A stretch of 64,000 bases of DNA, from the NCBI RefSeq assembly GCF_018336155.1, contig NZ_JAGYHF010000001.1:124001-188000 (forward strand). The letters are read 5' to 3'. A program made the translations under genes and the position numbers. Shown here in pieces: positions 17,459-26,350 of the stretch. Numbering within the stretch: position 1 is the first letter of the stretch; each line of letters starts with the position of its first letter. Source of the stretch: Pseudomonas rustica. GTDB lineage: Bacteria; Pseudomonadota; Gammaproteobacteria; Pseudomonadales; Pseudomonadaceae. The notes under the pieces were generated by a model. That model was not told the origin of the DNA. It was given only the letters and a program-made list of their open reading frames with translations, and made no database searches.

Positions 17459-17892
17459 AGTGATCAGCCGGTGACCCTGAGGGCATGACATTCACAGTGT
17501 CTGAGGAATGCTCAGCCCTTTTAGAGAGGCGGCTGATACGCGGCGCGCTTGAAAGCTAGGTAGAAGCCAAGCTCCAAACCGGCGAAGTAGACGTCACAAC
17601 AACCTACGTGCCGCGCCCATGCGTTTTCAGAGCAGCAGCATCTCCAGCGATGGTGTCCACGTATTTTTCTGGTGGAAACGTCATCCGTATCGCTGGGATC
17701 GCGTAGCTGCTTTTTTGGCAAGCGGAGCGCGCAGGCCTAAGGCCGGAGGCGTGAGGATGGACGCCCGAAGGGTCGAGACTCGGCACGAGGCTCGGTTCAC
17801 GACAGCCAGCCCGCAGGGCACGCCACTAAATGCTGGCATTAGACGACCGAGATACCCTGATTCCCGGGCGAAGGGGCCTACAAAAACGTGCC
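17459..17892. other. gap without recognisable gene
   Basis: About 430 bases. Several overlapping frames exist on both strands, but none shows a ribosome site or a plausible protein. It lies downstream of two convergent transcription directions. Confidence 0.35.
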
Positions 17893-18171
17893 CTAATGGC
17901 CACACTTTTCGGCTTTGATATCGATCTCCCCCATCGCTCCGAGATAGATCCTGCGACATGGCAACTCTGTAAGAAGCCCTCGCTCAATGAGCATTGCGGG
18001 AATGCCTTCAAGTAGATCATCCACTTCTAACCTCGTCATGCCCCCACGAGTCCTCTCCGAAACAAACGCATCAAGATCGAAACCATGGACGGCAATAAAT
18101 GGCCCCTCACGGTTGTACGACTCAAAGATCCCTGAGGCCAAAGTAATAACGTCTCCCTTCTTGACGATCAT
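17893..18171 (-). CDS. hypothetical protein (92 aa) of an island-associated minus-strand cluster
   Basis: A 92-residue soluble acidic protein beginning MIVKKGDVITLASGIFE. The body has GPFIAVHGFDLDAFVSE and a helix EVDDLLEGIPAMLIERGLL, then a strand-rich end RIYLGAMGEIDI. No catalytic pattern is visible. I believe similar short proteins occur in Pseudomonas plasmids and integrative elements beside the type encoded at 18231, but I cannot name a function. It is the last gene of four consecutive minus-strand genes. Confidence 0.5.
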   Translation of the reverse strand: MIVKKGDVITLASGIFESYNREGPFIAVHGFDLDAFVSERTRGGMTRLEVDDLLEGIPAMLIERGLLTELPCRRIYLGAMGEIDIKAEKCGH

Positions 18172-18230
18172 GACCTGCCCTCAGGATCAGGTTGGACAGG
18201 GAGATGTATCGTCGATAGCCCGACGAAAAA

Positions 18231-18611
18231 TCACTGCAGAAGCCGAGGTGTTGGGTGGAGCGTTCGGGAGAGGCGTAAGAACTCACGTAAGCTTGAACGA
18301 CCATTGCCCCGCTGAAACGTGGCCAGCACATAGCGCGAATTCTCGGTCGTCATCACCCAGAAGCGCCCTTCGCGCTCGACTTTCAACACATCAGAAGTCC
18401 GGATCAGATGGCCATCGCCAAACCGCCCATACCGGTCTTTCCGCTTGTGGCCAAACACTACACCGATGCCTGCGCGCGCCCTAATGGACACTCCGCAAAG
18501 GTAAGCAGTGACCGGTATGTCAAAACCCTGATCTTGGGCTTTTATGATCCGCGCAAGATCGAAATCCGTGTGGCGTTTTCCGTGGAAATTAACGTCAAGA
18601 GTGTCCAGCAT
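18231..18611 (-). CDS. hypothetical protein (126 aa), island-associated
   Basis: A 126-residue protein. The start MLDTLDVNFHGKRH (18611) is preferred to a frame extension of nine codons because the conserved-looking region begins there. The sequence contains FDIPVTAYLCGVSIRARAGIGVVFGH, FGDGHLIRTSDVL and a strand pattern ending in SRYVLATFQRGNGRSSL, which looks like a compact beta-rich domain. No enzymatic motif is seen. Its neighbours on both sides are equally short minus-strand genes. I recall proteins of this appearance in Pseudomonas mobile elements without assigned function. Confidence 0.5.
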   Translation of the reverse strand: MLDTLDVNFHGKRHTDFDLARIIKAQDQGFDIPVTAYLCGVSIRARAGIGVVFGHKRKDRYGRFGDGHLIRTSDVLKVEREGRFWVMTTENSRYVLATFQRGNGRSSLREFLRLSRTLHPTPRLLQ

Positions 18612-18702
18612 TTTTTGCGCTCCGGTGCTATTCCGCAAGGAGTTATCAGGAATTCCGCACGGAACCAGACGCGTTGGTATCGTGCAAGATCTTTGGTTAT
18701 TT

Positions 18703-19146
18703 TCAGCCTGATCGAATCATGCTCGAGAGAAAGATCGGGCGAAGGTCTGTCAGCGAATCGATTTGAAAGTCTGGACGGTGCGAGTTGTGGTAGACAGCGC
18801 CTCCCTCGACCTCAATCAGGCAAACCTCAAAATCACTGTCGTTGCCGATAGTTACTTTCGTTACACGTTCCATGTCCCATCCGACGCTTTTGTTCATCCA
18901 TGCCGGAGTCATAACCTGGACGTCAACTAGCTCTTGTTCATCGCTCTGGGTCACAAGCATGTTCTGCAACCTGTGCTCACCCTCAATCATGTGAGCAAGT
19001 TCAGTGCTTCGCCCCTGCTCGCTCATGCGGACAGTGAGGTGGTACCAGTGAGTTCTGAGAATCCGTGACACGCTATGCCAATGCGCAAGGCCTTCACCAA
19101 AGATCCCCGGGACGCCGATAAGATCTGAGTCTTGTGTTCTGAACAT
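18703..19146 (-). CDS. hypothetical protein (147 aa), island-associated
   Basis: A 147-residue soluble protein starting MFRTQDSDLIGVPGIFGEG. The first half is helical with HWHSVSRILRTHWYHLTVRM. The second half is strand-rich (VDVQVMTPAWMNK, RVTKVTIGNDSDFEVCLIEVEGG) and acidic. No family is recognised. It lies between two similarly sized unknown genes on the same strand, with gaps of 40 to 90 bases, so co-transcription from upstream of 19591 is likely. Confidence 0.45.
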   Translation of the reverse strand: MFRTQDSDLIGVPGIFGEGLAHWHSVSRILRTHWYHLTVRMSEQGRSTELAHMIEGEHRLQNMLVTQSDEQELVDVQVMTPAWMNKSVGWDMERVTKVTIGNDSDFEVCLIEVEGGAVYHNSHRPDFQIDSLTDLRPIFLSSMIRSG

Positions 19147-19186
19147 GGAATGTCCTTTGCTTTGCAGAGCTCATATAGAACGGAAA

Positions 19187-19591
19187 TTAGAAGAAGGAAA
19201 AAATGGTCTTGAGACTGGCAGTTTGCTCATGTCCCTCCCCCATCAGGACGTAAACCGAATTCTTGGTCTCGAACATAACGCCGTCCTTTAATGTGACGCA
19301 CATGCTGGAGCGAACCCAGTCACCTGGCTGGAAGCGGCCCCGGCTGTCCTCGACCACCTTGTGGGCAAACAGGAAGAGCGGGAGATGATTGCCAGCGTGA
19401 ACCTTTGCAATTTCTTCAGGGGTAAGGTCAACGCGGAAGATTGTCCACTCCTCCACGAGGCAGAAAGGCTTTTGAGGAAACCGAGTGCGGGCTTCTCGTA
19501 CCAGCCCTTCTTGGCTGTCGAGTGATCCAGACAATAGAAAGCCAGGACTACCGAATAGCTCTGCGGGATCCTCAATGACGTCTGAGCTCAA
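19187..19591 (-). CDS. hypothetical protein (134 aa), first gene of the minus-strand cluster
   Basis: A 134-residue soluble protein starting MSSDVIEDPAELFGSPG. It continues with a strand EEWTIFRVDLTPEEIAKVHAG, then LPLFLFAHKVVEDSRGRF, PGDWVRSSMCVTL and a C-terminal TKNSVYVLMGEGHE. The last part resembles the SRYVLATF region of the 18231 gene product, so the cluster may contain related folds. It may belong to one of the DUF families listed for Pseudomonas integrative elements (possibly DUF6957), which I cannot verify. It diverges from the HTH regulator gene, and the inverted repeat at 19696-19731 lies between them. Confidence 0.5.
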   Translation of the reverse strand: MSSDVIEDPAELFGSPGFLLSGSLDSQEGLVREARTRFPQKPFCLVEEWTIFRVDLTPEEIAKVHAGNHLPLFLFAHKVVEDSRGRFQPGDWVRSSMCVTLKDGVMFETKNSVYVLMGEGHEQTASLKTIFSFF

Positions 19592-19695
19592 AAAATAATC
19601 CCCGTCAATTCATCTGATATGTTCACGACGCGACGTACCCAAACGACTCGATCGCCAGCATGAAGCCCTGTTCGAACGCGAGTAAAGCCTCAACG

Positions 19696-19731
19696 GTTCC
19701 GATAATAGCACCAAACGATGTTTATCGGAAC
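19696..19731. promoter_or_regulatory. perfect 10-bp inverted repeat, probable operator
   Basis: GTTCCGATAA (19696-19705) and TTATCGGAAC (19722-19731) are exact inverse complements separated by 16 bases. They lie 40 bases before the HTH regulator start and about 105 bases before the divergent minus-strand cluster. GATAAT at 19701 could be a -10 box overlapped by the left arm. Dyads of this kind next to an XRE-type gene are usually autoregulatory operators. Confidence 0.6.
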
Positions 19732-19771
19732 TGCCGACTTATGGCTCTATCCTCGTTTTTTAGGGCAGATA

Positions 19772-20239
19772 ATGTCTCTCAAGAAAGAGATCGCTGGCGT
19801 GGTCAGGGCAGTCCGGACAGCACGCGGTTTAGATTACGGTGACCTCGCAAAGGTGAGCGTCAAAGCGAACATAGCCAAGCTTGAACAAGGTGGGAGCAAT
19901 ATCACCCTTAACAAGCTAAGCGAGCTCTCTGAGGCTCTGGACTTTGATGCGGTTGCTCTGCTCGCATTGTGTATCGCAGTGCAAAAAGACGAACCGTTCG
20001 AGGTGACCATTAAACGAGCAACTGCACAGCTGGATGAGTTCCGAAACGAAGGTGGAGAGGAGCTGCTTCAAAGTCAGTTCGCTGGTAAGACGCTGGTGAA
20101 GCGCTCTAGGGGGAAGCCAGGCAACGCAAGGGCTGCTGATGCAGTCAAGGAGCTCAAAGCTTCTGGTTTAAGTCAGGCAGAGGCTGCAGTGAGGCTTGGA
20201 TTGGCAAAATCGACTGTCCATAGATACTGGCATTCGTAA
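19772..20239 (+). CDS. transcriptional regulator with XRE-type and resolvase-type HTH domains
   Basis: A 155-residue DNA-binding protein. Residues 1-60 form an XRE/Cro-like helix-turn-helix (KEIAGVVRAVRTARGLDYGDLAK ... NIAKLEQGGSNITLNKLSEL). The C-terminus carries a second helix-turn-helix of Hin/resolvase style (DAVKELKASGLSQAEAAVRLGLAKSTVHRYW, read as a region). The start ATG 19772 has AGGG upstream. An immediately preceding inverted repeat suggests autoregulation and control of the divergent gene cluster. Two different HTH modules in so short a protein are unusual. It is the last cargo gene before the recombination module, which converges on it, so it may regulate the element. Confidence 0.75.
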   Translation: MSLKKEIAGVVRAVRTARGLDYGDLAKVSVKANIAKLEQGGSNITLNKLSELSEALDFDAVALLALCIAVQKDEPFEVTIKRATAQLDEFRNEGGEELLQSQFAGKTLVKRSRGKPGNARAADAVKELKASGLSQAEAAVRLGLAKSTVHRYWHS

Positions 20240-20305
20240 AGTCAACTCTGCTGGACGCCGCAGGCCGAGTACACCTGTCGAGCCAACCCATGTTCTTGGC
20301 GGACA

Positions 20306-20333
20306 ACGAAAAAGGCCTAGATTTCTCTAGGCC
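20306..20333 (-). terminator. Rho-independent terminator of the gmtYZX operon
   Basis: GGCCTAGA-TTTC-TCTAGGCC (20314-20333) is a perfect 8-bp stem with a 4-base loop. Read on the minus strand it is followed by CCTTTTTCGTT, so it terminates transcription coming from gmtX. Confidence 0.75.
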
Positions 20334-20516
20334 CTTGATCATGCTTACTCGTAACGGAAGGAAGGATTCAGACTCAAGATCCGAGCGGTCACGGCCGTCT
20401 AATTCTCACTCTTCCAGAATCTGCGACGTGCGCATTTAACGCGAAGCATCTGAGTAACGATGAGATCTCATCCGGGGCGAGGGTTTCAGTGCCCATCTGA
20501 CGAAACCGCGAAAAAG

Positions 20517-21119
20517 CTACAAATATCGAAGCGCCTTCTCAATGGCGTCAACCGTCCCAGGCTTCAATACGCGCACCCCAGCTTGGTCAAGTACGTCTCC
20601 TTTATCCCCTTTACGAAAATTCCACTTCTTGATGAAATCTTCTGAAAGGATGTACTCCAATGCACGCCGTTCGATATCGTCCAGCTTAAACGCACCCGCT
20701 GGCGCCCTACGGTCATCGACATAGATTTCTAGGCCTGGCGGTACGATCTCTTTCACCAGACGGCGGGCCTCTGCCAGCTCTGAGAGCAGTATTTGGACGA
20801 GGAGCCTATGCCGTGCAGTGGGCAGCTCATCAATCCATGCGTCCGCCGTGGCTTGCTTGTACCCAACCTTCTTGGCTGGTGCAGCCGCTACGAAGGACTC
20901 AATGAGTGTGCGGTAGTGAACGCCGGTTGCATTGCGAATACTTTGGGCCTTAGGGACGCCCCGCTTCTCACCTAGCCGAGCAATAGTCGTAAAGCTGAAA
21001 TCTGAAATTCCACGCTCAACCTGCTCATTGCAGACTTCGTAAATGGCTTCTAGCGTACCGTGAGTGCGAGGTGAAGCGACCGTCTTCAGATGCTCCAGCA
21101 TTGCCTTAGGATCCATCAT
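20517..21119 (-). CDS. gmtX: gamma-mobile-trio protein GmtX
   Basis: A 200-residue soluble, largely helical protein starting at ATG 21119, overlapping the gmtZ stop by four bases. It begins MMDPKAMLEHLKTV and has a winged-helix-like region near residues 40-75 (FTTIARLGEKRGVPKAQSIRN). The central part ends with EIVPPGLEIYVDDRR, and the C-terminus reads RVLKPGTVDAIEKALRYL. I identify it mainly by its place as third gene after a tyrosine recombinase and a large repeat-bearing integrase, which is the conserved GMT order. Its role in the element is unknown; assistance in DNA binding is plausible from the HTH-like segment. It is followed by a terminator. Confidence 0.75.
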   Translation of the reverse strand: MMDPKAMLEHLKTVASPRTHGTLEAIYEVCNEQVERGISDFSFTTIARLGEKRGVPKAQSIRNATGVHYRTLIESFVAAAPAKKVGYKQATADAWIDELPTARHRLLVQILLSELAEARRLVKEIVPPGLEIYVDDRRAPAGAFKLDDIERRALEYILSEDFIKKWNFRKGDKGDVLDQAGVRVLKPGTVDAIEKALRYL

Positions 21120-24100
21120 CCCTCCTCCATTTCGAGCGTTAGGGGCACATTACTTGCTATTGCCGGCTTACGTCCTTTCAAGATCGCCTGAATGTCGGTG
21201 GCAGCGATATATTCCTGCTCGCCGAGGTCTTTTAACAGTAGCTTCCCAGTCACCAAACTATCGACCTTCGCCCATGATTTAACGCGCGTGAGCAGGAAGC
21301 TCGTCAACTGGTTGCCGATCACCAGCTGCTGTTGCTTATCAAGCGCATACATCGTGGGCATCATGTTGTTGAACGCGATCATTTTATCAATCATCTGAGA
21401 ACGAATAGGCAAGGCAAGGTCTGCTGAGGCAGATTCGTAAATCTCAGCGTTTTCACATACCTCACTCAGCAGGTGGTACCTAGAAGACTCCTCTATTGCG
21501 ACACTGAGCTCGTGCCCACCTTGTATAATCAACTGTGGGAGATTGGTATCGTCTTTTACCGCCACTTGCTCATTCAGCAGCGCCTGACTCTGATTGATCA
21601 ACCGGGAAACAGCCTGGATGTCGCAGAGAAAAAGGTCGGCCTTCTTCGAAGCACTTTCCAGATCAGACTGCAATTTTCGAACTTTCATTTCCAAGAAGGT
21701 TCGGTCTGCTGTGTTGAATTCTTTCCCTGCTTTCTTAGCCTCATATTCCTCGTCGTCCAAGAGGTCGATTTTAACTGACGCTTCGGCGCTTTTCGCCTCA
21801 AGCTCTGCAATGTGTTCAAACTGAAAGTTCGCCTGCAAAGAAATTTCATTTGCTAAGGACAGCAAGCCGCCGATGAACACTGGCCCCGTTACAAAATGCC
21901 GGCAGCGCGGACAATTCTGCATGCCAAGATAGCCGCCCGCGATAGGCTCTCGAACCTTAGTGGAACCGATTAACGGCCCCCCATCCCCACAACGTGTACC
22001 TGCAAATGGACAAAACCCATAGTCCCTGAACAGAAAACTACCTGGATGACCATTCCCCGAATAGCGCTTTATAGCGTCCTCATTATTGTGAATCAGCTCG
22101 TGCCTGATCTCATCAATCCTGTTTTGCTCAATCATATGAATGGCGGCATAGACCTTATTCGCCAGAGCCCTCTTTTCGCCCTCTGCAAATTTGACCCTCA
22201 GCCCCTCAGCATTAAGCTTCACATAATAGAGACTCATGATAATATTGCTGTGCCCAGCAAGCTTCATAACGATGTCAATGGATAATCCAAACTCCATGAC
22301 ATATGCAGTAATCAGACTAACGCGCATACTGTGAGGACTGTACGGAGTGCTGTATGAAGTTATCTTCGAAACATTACCCGTGCACTCTGCGAGGACGAGA
22401 TCGCCGGTCTGGCTGTGAAACAGCGCAGCGGCCAATCGATCTTTCAGTCGATAAGCGTAATTTGTGCTTTCCTCCTCACCAAAGTTACGGAACAAAAAGC
22501 AATTTGCTCCCTTTGCGCGACGCTGCTTTTCGTTGAGCTCCGTTCTTACGCAATCTAACCAAGGCATTACCCGAGTGATCGGGTTATATTTGGATTGCCA
22601 ATTACGGAGGCGTACCATCCAGATTGCAAGTTTTTCAGGCATCCAAGGAACACTATATGACGCGCCACGAATCGAAGTTTTGTTAGATGTGAAGTGCATC
22701 CCTATGTTGCCGTCAGGGTAAGCTTTGACGAATCCCTGATTATCAGTCATACCCGCAAGAGAAGATTCGTTACGAACCCACACAATCTTCCCATCAACTA
22801 CCTGAGGAATATTTTCGTCAGCTTCTCCTGAATCGTTGTACGCCAACTGCTTTCCCCTGGCAGGCACCGATGCAAGCGCGTATGCGTTCATCCAGTGGGC
22901 AGGAAACCACAACTTCGTTTTTCCAAACTCCTCCTTGAAAACACAATCCGGATCTGTCAGATCAATGATTGATGGGTCAACTTCGACCCAGTCAGGATCG
23001 AAAATATGGAGATGAGCCAGATCCCCAAAATTTTGAGCCGTCTCAGGGATAATCCAGTTGCACATGTTTTGTACATACTGGTAGGCAAGCGCAGGCTTGT
23101 TGGTCTCGCCAGCATTTCCAATAGGATCGTCGCCTTCATAAACAAGAGCCGCAAAGGGGTTACGAGCATTTGAAGCGAGCACTCGCTCGCTAGTTTCTTC
23201 ATCTTCAAAAGTCAGCTTCTTCCGAAGTACGTAGTCTGCAAACTCCTTAACTGACGACAATAAAGTGCGCCCTGGGCTAGGAGGTAAGCCGTATAGAAAT
23301 TCCTCAAAGAGATTGAGATCCACCCTGGGAGCGGTAAAAAAAACTTCTGGAGCGAACCCGAGTTCGTGTTTTTGAATGTAATCCCTTACGAAGCGGCACA
23401 GGTTGTATTCTTTGGTTTCTCCAGCACGAGCCCCCTTGATGAACTGATCAATTAGGTCTTTCCAGGCCAGATAAGGCGCACGGATATATTGAGACTTGAA
23501 GGGTTCCGGTTTATTGAGAAACGAAAACCAGCCATCCCATACATCTTTATAGACCGTTGCCGGGTCACGGGGAATTCGCGGATCACTCTGACTTGCAAGA
23601 AATCGTTTATAGTCTGAGCTCCCCTTCACTCCTTCATCTAGGACGAGCCGACGGATCTCTTCGTATGAGTAAGGCACGGGGATGTCACATAAGTCGTACC
23701 AATCGACCCATTCTGCACTAAAGACACGCTCAGGATGAGCAGGTAGGCAGGAATAGCTTTTGTACTGTTCCCGGTACTCCTGGCTATTCTTGATCTTTAA
23801 GCATTTCACAGCGAACTTGACGTCTGCTAGCGTGTCGCAACGTTCGGGTAAAAGAAATTCATTCCAGCCCTGCCATTCGGACTCAAAGAAAATCAGCGGA
23901 TCGCCGGGCAAGCCAGGATCCTGCCGATACAACAAGGTATAATCACTGACTCCAGTGATACCCAAAACGCGAGCTGCTCGACCTGCGTCTGCAATGCTAT
24001 ATATCTCTGTGCCGAGGTATCGCTGCCAACCCCAGACTTTCCAATTTTTGGAGTAAGTACGGTGGGGCATAGCTGGGAGTTTAGGGTCGATCTTGTGACC

Positions 24101-26350
24101 TTTGAGATAGTCTTCTTTAGTTAAAAAGCCCTGGCGTATCGACGCCTCGCTAGCCTCCGTGACTGTCAGATATTTTGCATCGTCGACACACACAGACGAA
24201 CGTACAGGAAGCTGCCCCGAAGCATCGTAGACGATGTCAGGGTTTGCAGGTAGACGAGGGTCTAGGTGGCGGCGCTTAGCGTAATCTTTCGATGAGTTAA
24301 TACCCAGCCGCCCTGCGCCGTTAATAACCAGTGCCGGAGTGGGGTAAAAACTATCAGGAGTTCCCGATAGGAAGCCCTTCCAACCTATCCATGAGTCCTT
24401 ATAGATACGTTCAGGCTGTGAAGGGAGCATAGGGTCTGCCCGGTAGGCAGTCCTATATTGCTTCCCGGTTTTGATACCAAGCTCCGCAACTCGTTTACTT
24501 GCCTCATCGAATGAGTAAACATCTTTAGTTCGTTTCGAACCGAGATAATCCGCCCAGCCCTGCCAATCCTCCCCGTAGAACGTTGCTGGTGCACCAGGAA
24601 GCCGAGGATCTAGCGCCTTATAGTTCTTCACATAATTGGTGTTGTTGCCAAAGGACAGCTTACGACACGCTTCGCGAGCATCGAAATATGTGGCGTATTT
24701 TTCAGACGAGCTTACCGTTCCCAGATAGTCGTTCCATCCCTTCCATGCCGAAGGGAATGTCTTGTCCGGAAATGGTGGGAGCCGAGCATCGGTGACGCAT
24801 TTCTCACGATAATCACGACGACTAACAGCATTCAGTTTTTGGGCAGCTTTGCGCGCCGATTCAAATGTGGTGAAGTATTCCTCTTGCTTAGCTCGATACA
24901 CTACACCAGTAAAATCTCCCCACCCGCTCCACTCGTCCTTGTAAAAGGTAGCAGGACTGTACGGAAGTTTCTCATCCGAAAGGCGACGCTCACTGTATTC
25001 ACGCTGGGTGCTTATGCCAAGCCTTCGGACGGCGGCCGAAGCCTCTGCTAAATTCTTATATTTACCATTCCTGCTAGACAGGTCGGGAAGGAAGTCAGTC
25101 CAGTCTTTCCAGTCTGCCGCATATGCTCTCTCGGGATGAGACGGCAAACGAGTGTCTCGCATGTACTCGTTGAAATATTCATTCCGACTGCTAACCCCGA
25201 GCCTTTTGACAGCACGCTTAGCATCCGCAATCGTCAGGTAGTATTTGTCCGCAGTGCCCAGAAAATGTGGGAATCCGTTCCATTCTTTTCGGTAAGCTGC
25301 GCTAGGGTGGGAAGGCAGCAATGGGTCTTCGCGATACCGGACTCTGTAATCTAAGACTGTCGTAATACCAAGAGCCTGAGCCGCACTACGCGCCTCTTCA
25401 AAACCATACAAATTGCGTGGGGCGATCAGCGTGTCACGGCCGAAGAAGGCCGGAAACCCCTTCCACTCGTCCCTGTAAAATTGGCTTGGGTTGGAGGGTA
25501 GGCTGGGGTCTTCGTGGTGACGGACGAGATAAACAGCGACAGTGTTGATGCCCATCCCCTGAACAACACGGGAAGCCTCTTCAAGCGAGTACCTAGAGTT
25601 GGCAGGCGCTAGTCCGAAGAAATCGGAATAGTTCGTCCATTCATCTTTGTAGGTGCGTTCTGGCTTAGAAGGTAGTTGAGGGTCTTCGCGCCAACGCTGC
25701 ACGTACTCCCGATTGGAAGTAATTCCTAAGCGCTGAACTGCGCTGGCAGCTTGCGCAAGGCTACTGTAGAAACTGGAGCTCCTACCCCTTACACCCTTTG
25801 GACGACCGAGGAAATCAGGGAACCCCTTCCACTCATCTTTGTAAGTTGTGTTTGGGTTCGAGGGCAGTAGGGGATCTTCACGAAATCGCGCGTGGTAATC
25901 TGACGCCCCTCGAATTCCTAGTGCCCTAGCCGCGCTGGCAGCCTGAACAAATGTGCCGTAAAAACCTGCGCCGGCAGGGCTTGGTCGGCCGAAATAATCC
26001 GCGAACCCCTTCCACTCATCTTTGTAGGTATCGGAAGGCTTGGCCGGCAGCCGAGGATCCTCCCGGTAGCGACTCGCGTACTCCACCGCAGACTCAATGC
26101 CGAGAGCTTGGCATGCTTTAGAAGCTTGATCGAGCGTGTCGTAGAAACGGCCACTCGTTGGCCTGCCTAACTTTGCACGTCCGAAAAAATCGGGGTATCC
26201 CCGCCACTCGCTCGGGTAAGTGGCGTCCGGCTTTGAGGGCAACTTCGGGTCTTCATGACGTCGCGCCTTGTAATCTGGGATCGACTGGATGCCTAGGGCT
26301 TGAGTAGCCTCCGAAGCCAGAGCCAGCGTGCTGTAAAATTTAGACCCCAT
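21116..26350 (-). CDS. gmtZ: gamma-mobile-trio integrase GmtZ, giant repeat-containing tyrosine recombinase
   Basis: About 1744 residues. Residues 1 to about 960 contain 16 tandem repeats of about 60 residues. Each has a hydrophobic helix (LAQAASAVQRLGI), a Y-x4-R-x-D-P-x-L-P-x-x-P block and a WxGFxDFLG end. This matches the phage-integrase repeat unit (INT_rpt). The catalytic domain follows: arginine in ASVPARGKQL (near 1163), the SPHSMR H-x-x-R (near 1340), LAGHSN, and tyrosine in SLYYVKLN (near 1371). After it come a cysteine cluster (GFCPFAGTRCGDGG ... NCPRCRHF), probably zinc-binding, and a coiled coil. ATG 26350 is preferred over an in-frame TTG at 26371; either overlaps gmtY. GMT elements need such an integrase for insertion into specific sites. 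Confidence 0.85.
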   Translation of the reverse strand: MGSKFYSTLALASEATQALGIQSIPDYKARRHEDPKLPSKPDATYPSEWRGYPDFFGRAKLGRPTSGRFYDTLDQASKACQALGIESAVEYASRYREDPRLPAKPSDTYKDEWKGFADYFGRPSPAGAGFYGTFVQAASAARALGIRGASDYHARFREDPLLPSNPNTTYKDEWKGFPDFLGRPKGVRGRSSSFYSSLAQAASAVQRLGITSNREYVQRWREDPQLPSKPERTYKDEWTNYSDFFGLAPANSRYSLEEASRVVQGMGINTVAVYLVRHHEDPSLPSNPSQFYRDEWKGFPAFFGRDTLIAPRNLYGFEEARSAAQALGITTVLDYRVRYREDPLLPSHPSAAYRKEWNGFPHFLGTADKYYLTIADAKRAVKRLGVSSRNEYFNEYMRDTRLPSHPERAYAADWKDWTDFLPDLSSRNGKYKNLAEASAAVRRLGISTQREYSERRLSDEKLPYSPATFYKDEWSGWGDFTGVVYRAKQEEYFTTFESARKAAQKLNAVSRRDYREKCVTDARLPPFPDKTFPSAWKGWNDYLGTVSSSEKYATYFDAREACRKLSFGNNTNYVKNYKALDPRLPGAPATFYGEDWQGWADYLGSKRTKDVYSFDEASKRVAELGIKTGKQYRTAYRADPMLPSQPERIYKDSWIGWKGFLSGTPDSFYPTPALVINGAGRLGINSSKDYAKRRHLDPRLPANPDIVYDASGQLPVRSSVCVDDAKYLTVTEASEASIRQGFLTKEDYLKGHKIDPKLPAMPHRTYSKNWKVWGWQRYLGTEIYSIADAGRAARVLGITGVSDYTLLYRQDPGLPGDPLIFFESEWQGWNEFLLPERCDTLADVKFAVKCLKIKNSQEYREQYKSYSCLPAHPERVFSAEWVDWYDLCDIPVPYSYEEIRRLVLDEGVKGSSDYKRFLASQSDPRIPRDPATVYKDVWDGWFSFLNKPEPFKSQYIRAPYLAWKDLIDQFIKGARAGETKEYNLCRFVRDYIQKHELGFAPEVFFTAPRVDLNLFEEFLYGLPPSPGRTLLSSVKEFADYVLRKKLTFEDEETSERVLASNARNPFAALVYEGDDPIGNAGETNKPALAYQYVQNMCNWIIPETAQNFGDLAHLHIFDPDWVEVDPSIIDLTDPDCVFKEEFGKTKLWFPAHWMNAYALASVPARGKQLAYNDSGEADENIPQVVDGKIVWVRNESSLAGMTDNQGFVKAYPDGNIGMHFTSNKTSIRGASYSVPWMPEKLAIWMVRLRNWQSKYNPITRVMPWLDCVRTELNEKQRRAKGANCFLFRNFGEEESTNYAYRLKDRLAAALFHSQTGDLVLAECTGNVSKITSYSTPYSPHSMRVSLITAYVMEFGLSIDIVMKLAGHSNIIMSLYYVKLNAEGLRVKFAEGEKRALANKVYAAIHMIEQNRIDEIRHELIHNNEDAIKRYSGNGHPGSFLFRDYGFCPFAGTRCGDGGPLIGSTKVREPIAGGYLGMQNCPRCRHFVTGPVFIGGLLSLANEISLQANFQFEHIAELEAKSAEASVKIDLLDDEEYEAKKAGKEFNTADRTFLEMKVRKLQSDLESASKKADLFLCDIQAVSRLINQSQALLNEQVAVKDDTNLPQLIIQGGHELSVAIEESSRYHLLSEVCENAEIYESASADLALPIRSQMIDKMIAFNNMMPTMYALDKQQQLVIGNQLTSFLLTRVKSWAKVDSLVTGKLLLKDLGEQEYIAATDIQAILKGRKPAIASNVPLTLEMEEG

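Noticed and set aside
17521..17959. overlapping frames on both strands before the minus-strand cluster
   Set aside because: Mutually overlapping, basic and low-complexity translations without start signals.
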